DNA from: Actinomycetes bacterium
GTDB taxonomy: Bacteria > Actinomycetota > Actinomycetes > Streptosporangiales > Streptosporangiaceae
Assembly: GCA_025964575.1 (NCBI GenBank)
Contig: JAOPYO010000471.1
Location: 1-64,000 of the forward strand
Direction: 5' to 3'
DNA length: 64,000 nt
Position 1 is the stretch's first letter, and every line of letters starts with the position of its first letter. The notes beneath the pieces are model-generated. The model made no database searches, had not been told where the DNA came from, and worked only from the letters and a program-made list of their open reading frames with translations. Positions 58,654-64,000 of this stretch are shown piece by piece. The position numbers were made by a program, and so were the translations under genes.

Positions 58654-60790
58654 CAAGGTCCTCCGCTTGCTTCCGGCGTCGTCTTGCCCGCGTCGCACGT
58701 ACACCGACGCCGATGAAGACTATGGCAAGTGCGCCCCCCGTGATGAGGAGCGCTGTCCCGACCAAGCCTGTCGCATGCACACGAATGGTGTGAACCACTC
58801 CAATGGGTTTTCCCTGAGCGCCTGGTGACAGCAACTGAACGTCGACGTCGGTGTCGCCGTTGCCGACCGCCTGCATCCGGACGAAGACGGTGTGCTTCTG
58901 GTTGGGGGGCAGCGTCAGAGTGTCCTCGGACGATTCGATCAACAGCCGTGGGGACGCCGACGCCACCCGTAGTCGGATCTTGACCGTGTCCGTGGGGAGG
59001 TCGTTGGCGACGGTGATCGGCACTGTGCCGGTGCGGCCGGCCAGTGTGCGGCTGGGATTGTTGCCGAGGACGACATGGACCTGTTTGGTGAGATCCGTTA
59101 CCTGCTTGGACAGCGTCGCGCGGAACGCGTTGCGGGCCCTGGCGGCCTGCTTGCCGCTGCCCCGCCAGGCCGACGACGTCGCCCGCAGGACGCTGCTCCG
59201 CTCGAAATCGGTCTTGGGCGGCTGGAAGATCAGTCCGAAGTCCGTGGCCGTGGCACGGATGTTCTTGACGCTCTTCAGATAGCCCTGGTCCAGTTCCTGC
59301 TTCTGTGCGGCTTTCGGATAGCTCTCGAGCGTCCGCGGCTTCGGCTGGTCGGTGAGGACGGCGTCGAGCCCGGTCGGTCTGAGCCAGGGCTCGTTGTTGC
59401 TGAGCCTCAACAGCTCCGAGGCCAGCCCAGGAGCTGGATTCCAGCGCCGGTCCGGGGCGATGACCAGGCTGCGGGTCTGTGTCCTCTCCGTCGTCATCAG
59501 TGCCGTCTCGGCCAGGAACCGTTGCCCCGCCAGCAGTCCACCGTCGGGCACGGATCGGGTGTCCGCGCTGATGACGTCGCTGATCGTGGCGTCGTAGGCC
59601 AGCGCCGTCCTGGTCTTGCGCGAGGTCGCCACTGTCGTGGTCGCGTCCGGTGTGTAGGTGAGTCCGGCCGGAGGCTGCAGGATCGCGCTGCTCATCAGCA
59701 GGGCTTGGTCCTGTCTGGCGAGCCGGTTGATGGTGCTCTGGTCGGCCACTCCGCCGGCCGGCCAGGCGATCGACGTGGGCGCCCGGCCCAGCAGATCGTT
59801 GGCGATCGACCTCTGGCTGTAGGCGTCGTTGATTTGAGCCGTCATCTTCTGGCGGACCAGTGCGACGATGTCCGGGTCGGCGAAGGGGACGGCGAAGTAG
59901 GAGGTCGCCCCGGTCTTGACCGTGTCCAGCCAGGTCTTCGCGGCCGTGCTGGCCTGCGGGGAATTCTTGACCTTGTCGACCCGATAGGACTTCTGGGCCA
60001 TGGTTTCGGCGTCGGACAGCAGTGCGGGATCGATCGCCCAGGTGACCGGCACCTTGGAGATCTTGGGGGCGCCGGCGAGCTCCGCCAGCCGTCCGCCGGG
60101 CGCGAAGTCCGTGGCCAGCCGGTCGTCCAGGAACAGGGCGTCGCCGGCGCGGTGCGGGCGGTCGATCACCGGCCATACCCAGGCGATCGAGGTCTTTCTG
60201 AGTGTTTTCTTGGCGTTCTTGGGGACCAAGACCACAGTGGTGCGCTGCTCGATGAGCGCCTGGCCGGCGGAGTCGTACACCCCGACGGCGAGCGGGAAGA
60301 CCCCGAAGCTCCCCGCAGGGAGCTTCAGCGCCTTGGCGGCCAGCTTCAGGGTGAACTTCTGCTGGGCTGTTCCGGATGGGATCAGCCCAGGGAGCCGCCT
60401 GTGATCGGCGGTCTGCGGAGTGGCGGGGCCGGGGGTCTCCGCGAGCTGGCTGCGGCTGATCAGCGGCTTCTGAGAGTAGTTCAGCCGTACCGACGTGCCG
60501 GTGAGGGCCTGGCCAGTTTGATTCTGTGCGTACCCCCTGACCGTCACGCTCTTGTCCTGGGAGAGCGTCCGGGGACTGACACTGGTGATCACGAGATTCA
60601 CACCGGATTTGACCTGCCGTCCGCGGGACGCCCGGTCCTTGTCCGGTCGGGGCGAACTGGCTGCGGCGACCCGCACTCTCGAGCCACCCGGCGGTTCGGC
60701 GCAAGCCGACGCCGCGAGGACCGGGGAGACCACGGAGACCAACAGGGCCAGTCGGAATACGTGCCGAAACCTCACGCCGGGTCCGCCCAT
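58607..60790 (-). CDS. DUF6049 family secreted/membrane-anchored protein
   Basis: A 727-residue protein. The N-terminal signal-like segment (VFRLALLVSVVSPVLAASACA) includes a possible lipobox-like ASAC. A long extracytoplasmic part begins LVITSVSPRTLSQDKSVTVRGYAQN. A large middle domain contains TWAIDPALLSDAETMAQ, and a C-terminal helix comes before RATRARRRRKQAEDL. This pattern and its position ahead of murJ match the DUF6049 protein that precedes MviN in actinobacteria (Rv3909 in M. tuberculosis). Role unknown, presumably linked to cell-envelope assembly with MurJ. A GTG six codons in is a possible start. Overlap with murJ implies joint translation. Confidence 0.85.
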   Translation of the reverse strand: MGGPGVRFRHVFRLALLVSVVSPVLAASACAEPPGGSRVRVAAASSPRPDKDRASRGRQVKSGVNLVITSVSPRTLSQDKSVTVRGYAQNQTGQALTGTSVRLNYSQKPLISRSQLAETPGPATPQTADHRRLPGLIPSGTAQQKFTLKLAAKALKLPAGSFGVFPLAVGVYDSAGQALIEQRTTVVLVPKNAKKTLRKTSIAWVWPVIDRPHRAGDALFLDDRLATDFAPGGRLAELAGAPKISKVPVTWAIDPALLSDAETMAQKSYRVDKVKNSPQASTAAKTWLDTVKTGATSYFAVPFADPDIVALVRQKMTAQINDAYSQRSIANDLLGRAPTSIAWPAGGVADQSTINRLARQDQALLMSSAILQPPAGLTYTPDATTTVATSRKTRTALAYDATISDVISADTRSVPDGGLLAGQRFLAETALMTTERTQTRSLVIAPDRRWNPAPGLASELLRLSNNEPWLRPTGLDAVLTDQPKPRTLESYPKAAQKQELDQGYLKSVKNIRATATDFGLIFQPPKTDFERSSVLRATSSAWRGSGKQAARARNAFRATLSKQVTDLTKQVHVVLGNNPSRTLAGRTGTVPITVANDLPTDTVKIRLRVASASPRLLIESSEDTLTLPPNQKHTVFVRMQAVGNGDTDVDVQLLSPGAQGKPIGVVHTIRVHATGLVGTALLITGGALAIVFIGVGVRATRARRRRKQAEDLDDAAAGNPGTGGGAG

Positions 60791-60821
60791 AGGTCGTCAG
60801 CCCAGGCGTTGGTCAGCCGCT

Positions 60822-61367
60822 TCACGGGCTCGATCGTAGTGCCGGGATGACCCCGGTCAGGCCCACCTCCTCCACTTTTCCAAGATCGACGGGCTTGGCG
60901 CCGGACAGTGCGTAAAGGTCGAGAGTCCTGATTCCCAGGGCCGTACACGCCTCGCCGGTCGCGGTGTAGGTGACGTCGTCCTCTTGCAGAACATCGATGA
61001 TGCGCTGGTCGATGAAGGTCTTTACGGACTTGGGAAGCAGTAACGGTGCGACCAGGTCGGCGGTGTACTCCGTCGCGTAGTTGATGAGATCAGCGGGGGC
61101 GGGCCGCACCGAACGGGCCCCGAGCGCCCGTCGCATGGATTCATACGAGGGTACGAAGCCCGCCTTGACTACGACGGCGGCCAGAAATCGTTTGCCGCTG
61201 CTGGTAATACTGAAGGCATAAATACGGGTCGTCAGACAGCGTCCGGGGGGCAGTCCGAGGACTTCGGGCAGCTCGTCGGCGTGAGCAATGGCACGCGGAA
61301 GTCGTACGATCTCGTGCAGCGTCTCACGCTCGAGGAGCATGCGGTGGATGGCGAGAGCGTCTTTCAC
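60822..61367 (-). CDS. YbaK/EbsC-like aminoacyl-tRNA editing domain protein
   Basis: A 181-residue single-domain protein. Segments such as ADELPEVLGLPPGRCLTTRIYAFSITSSGKRFLAAVVVKAGFVPSYESMRRALGARSVR and LVAPLLLPKSVKTFIDQRIID agree with the YbaK fold, which hydrolyses mischarged tRNAs in trans or forms the ProRS editing insert. The usual catalytic Lys of ProX/YbaK is not certain from the sequence. It starts at GTG 61367 with GGAGG about ten bases upstream, divergent from cca. Its stop is 31 bases before the DUF6049 start, so the genes may be co-transcribed. Confidence 0.7.
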   Translation of the reverse strand: MKDALAIHRMLLERETLHEIVRLPRAIAHADELPEVLGLPPGRCLTTRIYAFSITSSGKRFLAAVVVKAGFVPSYESMRRALGARSVRPAPADLINYATEYTADLVAPLLLPKSVKTFIDQRIIDVLQEDDVTYTATGEACTALGIRTLDLYALSGAKPVDLGKVEEVGLTGVIPALRSSP

Positions 61368-61490
61368 CGTGACAATCCTCCTTCACCCCCGTTGGCTAGC
61401 GTCTCAGAACGTAACCCGGGGATCGCATCCTGTGAAGCCCGCGTGAGTAGCCCGACCCACTTTGTTGTCGACCGCAAGGACCTACCCTCG

Positions 61491-62942
61491 ATGTCCGAGT
61501 CGAATGACCTGACCCCGGAACAGCAGAAGGCGATCACCGAGCTGCTGCGCCGCGATGCTCCCCTTGCCGACGAGCTCGGCCACCGGTTCGCCGCCGCCGG
61601 CCACGAGCTGGCGCTGGTCGGCGGACCGGTACGAGATGCGCTGCTGCGTCGGCCGGGCAACGACTTGGACTTCACCACCGACGCGTCACCGGAGCGGATC
61701 CTCGAGCTCATCGAAGGATGGGCCGACGCGGTGTGGACGATAGGGATCGAGTTCGGCACGGTGGGTCTGCGCAAGGGCGACTACCAGCTGGAGATCACGA
61801 CATACCGCTCCGAATCGTACGACCCGAAGTCCCGCAAGCCGGAGGTCTCGTACGGGACCTCGCTCCGCGACGATCTGGTCCGGCGGGACTTCGCGGTCAA
61901 CGCAATGGCGGCACGGCTGCCGGGGCACGAGTTCGTCGACCTCTTCGGTGGGCTGGCGGATCTGCGGGACAAGGTGCTGCGGACGCCAGGACGGCCGGAG
62001 GACTCCTTCAGCGATGACCCGCTGCGGATGCTGCGCGCGGCCCGATTCGTCTCCCAGCTCGGTTTCACGGTCGCGCCTGGCGTCGTCACAGCCATGACCG
62101 ACATGGCCGGGCGGATCGACATCGTGTCGGCGGAGCGGATTCGCGAGGAGCTCAGCAAGCTGGTCTGCGGCGCCCACCCGCGTGAGGGGCTGGCACTGCT
62201 CGTCGAGACCGGGCTGGCCGCGCAGGTTCTGCCCGAGCTGCCCAAGCTCCGGCTGGAGATCGACGAGCACCACCGGCACAAGGATGTGTACGAGCACTCG
62301 CTGATCGTGCTGGAGCAGGCGATCGCGCAGGAGGAGAACGGCCCCGATCTGGTGCTGCGGCTGGCCGCGCTGCTGCATGACATCGGCAAGCCCAAGACCA
62401 GGGCGTTCGAGCAGGGAGGGCGGGTCAGCTTCCATCACCACGAGGTGGTCGGTGCCAAGATGACCAAGGCCCGGCTGACCGCGCTGCGCTATCCGAAGGA
62501 CATCGTCGCCGACGTGTCCCGGCTGGTGGAGCTGCACCTGCGCTTTCACGGCTACGGGACGGGCGAGTGGACGGACTCGGCCGTACGCCGTTACGTGCGC
62601 GACGGCGGCCATCTGCTGGACCGACTGCACAAGCTGACCCGGGCGGACTGTACGACCCGCAACAAGCGCAAGGCTGCCGCGCTGTCCCGCACCTACGACG
62701 ACCTGGAGCAGCGAATCGCCCGGCTGTCGGTCGAGGAGGAGCTGGCTGCCATGCGGCCGGAGCTCGACGGCAACGAGATCCAGTCCGTGTTGGGGATCTC
62801 ACCGGGTCCGGTCATCGGCCAGGCCTACAAGTTCCTGCTCGACCTGCGCCTCGACCAGGGCCTGATCGGTAAGGAGGCCGCCACGGCCGAGCTGCTGAAG
62901 TGGGCCCACGAGCAGGGCATCGAGCCACTGCCCTCTTCGTGA
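61491..62942 (+). CDS. cca: CCA tRNA nucleotidyltransferase
   Basis: A 483-residue enzyme that builds or repairs the tRNA 3' CCA end. The N-terminal nucleotidyltransferase has LALVGGPVRDALLRRPGNDLDFTTDASPERIL with the catalytic Asp pair (DLDF), RRDFAVNAMA with the template RRDF motif, and DPLRMLRAARF. C-terminal to it is an HD domain (LRLAALLHDIGKPKTRAF and HHHEVVGAKM), characteristic of the long actinobacterial form (PcnA in M. tuberculosis, Rv3907c). The start is ATG 61491 with AAGGA ten bases upstream; a frame from 61281 overlaps the divergent gene. Standing opposite murJ and sigM, it is the usual neighbour of this region. Confidence 0.95.
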   Translation: MSESNDLTPEQQKAITELLRRDAPLADELGHRFAAAGHELALVGGPVRDALLRRPGNDLDFTTDASPERILELIEGWADAVWTIGIEFGTVGLRKGDYQLEITTYRSESYDPKSRKPEVSYGTSLRDDLVRRDFAVNAMAARLPGHEFVDLFGGLADLRDKVLRTPGRPEDSFSDDPLRMLRAARFVSQLGFTVAPGVVTAMTDMAGRIDIVSAERIREELSKLVCGAHPREGLALLVETGLAAQVLPELPKLRLEIDEHHRHKDVYEHSLIVLEQAIAQEENGPDLVLRLAALLHDIGKPKTRAFEQGGRVSFHHHEVVGAKMTKARLTALRYPKDIVADVSRLVELHLRFHGYGTGEWTDSAVRRYVRDGGHLLDRLHKLTRADCTTRNKRKAAALSRTYDDLEQRIARLSVEEELAAMRPELDGNEIQSVLGISPGPVIGQAYKFLLDLRLDQGLIGKEAATAELLKWAHEQGIEPLPSS

Positions 62943-63103
62943 TCATGCAATCGGTCAACGATTGATCGCCGGATCCACAAGGCTCGGGGCGGGGATTTGT
63001 CGGGGTCCGCTCTCGCCTGTCGGGGCAGGTGGCGATCAGGCTGGTTGCCGGATCGGTTGGGTGCGGCCGACTGTCAGGAAGCTGCCAGGAAAAGGGGGAA
63101 GGG

Positions 63104-64000
63104 TTGTCACCGGAGGAGATCGAGGGGCTGCTGGCCTTCGACCGCGAGCACGTCTGGCATCCGTACGCTCCTATGCCGGCGTCGGCGCCCGTGCATCCGG
63201 TGGTCTCGGCCTCCGGGGTACGGCTGACGCTCGCCGACGGTAGTTCGTTGATCGACGGGATGTCCTCGTGGTGGGCGGCCATCCACGGCTATGGTCACCC
63301 GGCGCTCGACGCCGCACTCACCGACCAACTCGGCCGGATGGCGCATGTGATGTTCGGCGGCCTCACCCACCCTCCGGCCGTACGGCTGGCGGAGCTCCTG
63401 ATCGACATCACCCCGGCGCCGCTCACCAAGGTCTTCTTCGCAGACTCGGGCTCGGTCGCCGTCGAGGTCGCGATCAAGATGGCTCTGCAGTTCTGGCGCT
63501 CGCAGGGTCGGCCGGAGCGGCACCGGCTCCTGACCGTCCGCGGCGGCTATCACGGCGACACCTTCGGTGACATGGCCGTCTGCGACCCGATCGGCGGGAT
63601 GCATCACCTGTTCACCGATGTGCTGGCCTCCCATGTCTTCGCGCCGGAACCACCACTCGGGTACGACGCCCCGCCCTCCTCGGCCTATCTCGCCGAGCTG
63701 GAAGAGCTGGTGGCCGCCCATGCCCACGAGCTGGCCGGGATCATCGTGGAGCCGATCGTGCAGGGTGCCGGCGGGATGCGCTTCTACTCGCCCGCCTATC
63801 TGAAGGCCCTGAGGGCGCTGGCCGACTCCTACGACCTGCTGCTGATCCTCGACGAGATCGCCACCGGATTCGGTCGCTCGGGGACGCTCTGGGGCTGCTC
63901 GCACGCGGAGGTCGCACCGGACATCATGTGCGTGGGCAAGGCGCTGACCGGTGGCTATATGACCATGGCCGCCACGCTCTGCACCGACCGGGTGGCCCGC
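63104..64000 (+). CDS. bioA: Adenosylmethionine-8-amino-7-oxononanoate aminotransferase, N-terminal part
   Basis: The gene runs off the window after 299 codons. BioA transfers an amino group from S-adenosylmethionine to 8-amino-7-oxononanoate in biotin synthesis. TTG 63104 has AAAAGGGGGAAGGG just upstream. The sequence opens [16 protein letters not shown], the usual DRxxxWHPYxxM of Bio[17 protein letters not shown], the cofactor region [53 protein letters not shown] and [15 protein letters not shown] follow. PLP Lys is in [11 protein letters not shown], the last part seen. The first 40 residues include Trp and Tyr residues conserved for substrate binding in BioA. Transcribed in the direction of cca, 161 bp away. 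Confidence 0.93.
   Translation, partial: MSPEEIEGLLAFDREHVWHPYAPMPASAPVHPVVSASGVRLTLADGSSLIDGMSSWWAAIHGYGHPALDAALTDQLGRMAHVMFGGLTHPPAVRLAELLIDITPAPLTKVFFADSGSVAVEVAIKMALQFWRSQGRPERHRLLTVRGGYHGDTFGDMAVCDPIGGMHHLFTDVLASHVFAPEPPLGYDAPPSSAYLAELEELVAAHAHELAGIIVEPIVQGAGGMRFYSPAYLKALRALADSYDLLLILDEIATGFGRSGTLWGCSHAEVAPDIMCVGKALTGGYMTMAATLCTDRVAR

Noticed and set aside
62948-62964. Inverted repeat CAATCG-GTCAA-CGATTG after cca as another LacI operator
   Set aside because: The half-sites resemble the operator at 2396, but the 5-bp spacer breaks the 10-bp palindrome and the location is unrelated; coincidence or a weak terminator is simpler.

Overview
The window is GC-rich actinobacterial chromosome. 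GTG and TTG starts, ATGA/GTGA/TGATG gene overlaps, two conservons, a PknG-GlnX-GlnH signalling set and the block cca / YbaK-like / DUF6049 / murJ / pseudokinase / sigM / anti-sigma / trxB / trxA / GNAT (known from oriC-proximal DNA of Streptomyces and Mycobacterium) fit a filamentous actinomycete, probably Streptosporangiales; that placement is inference. No tRNA, rRNA, prophage or CRISPR was seen.

Layout. 1-2.3 kb: 5' part of a Rossmann-type oxidoreductase gene, a PH-domain membrane protein and a LacI-type repressor. 2.3-12.8 kb: a catabolic operon divergent from the repressor, encoding a branched-chain amino acid-type ABC importer (binding protein, two permeases, two ATPases), a 3-hydroxyisobutyrate dehydrogenase-like enzyme, an M24 peptidase-fold enzyme with an altered metal site, TPP-dependent E1 alpha and beta subunits without E2/E3, and an aldehyde dehydrogenase. 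A TTGACA-17-TAGTTT promoter carries a CAATCGATTG palindrome at the expected start of transcription, with two near-copies close by. A strong hairpin ends the operon against convergent proS. 14.8-16.3 kb: ECF sigma factor and its membrane partner. 16.4-24.5 kb: a four-gene SMC-like operon of the Wadjet (JetABCD) anti-plasmid type, preceded by an unknown gene. 25.4-27.7 kb: a divergent ProA-like protein and a GntR/FCD regulator.

27.7-41.4 kb is the most unusual region. A polyprenyl diphosphate synthase heads a leftward transcript that continues into a complete conservon (CvnA-B-C-D). Across a 630-bp intergenic region a rightward set encodes a cytochrome P450, a class I terpene synthase and a class II (DxDTT) diterpene cyclase, followed by a second complete conservon. 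The probable diterpenoid pathway is therefore enclosed by two outward-facing G-protein signalling modules.

41.4-49.5 kb: a leftward six-gene phospho-signalling cassette: PknG-like kinase, PP2C phosphatase, VWA protein, FHA protein, GlnX-like membrane sensor and GlnH-like lipoprotein. Three of the six share N-terminal zinc-ribbon pairs. 49.7-64 kb: aminotransferase, GNAT (with a duplicated 3' end), thioredoxin system, SigM and its anti-sigma factor, a pseudokinase, MurJ, DUF6049, YbaK-like protein, CCA-adding enzyme and the 5' part of bioA. Repeats include a six-copy 32-bp tandem array before the pseudokinase gene and two related intergenic elements near 49.6 and 53.3 kb.
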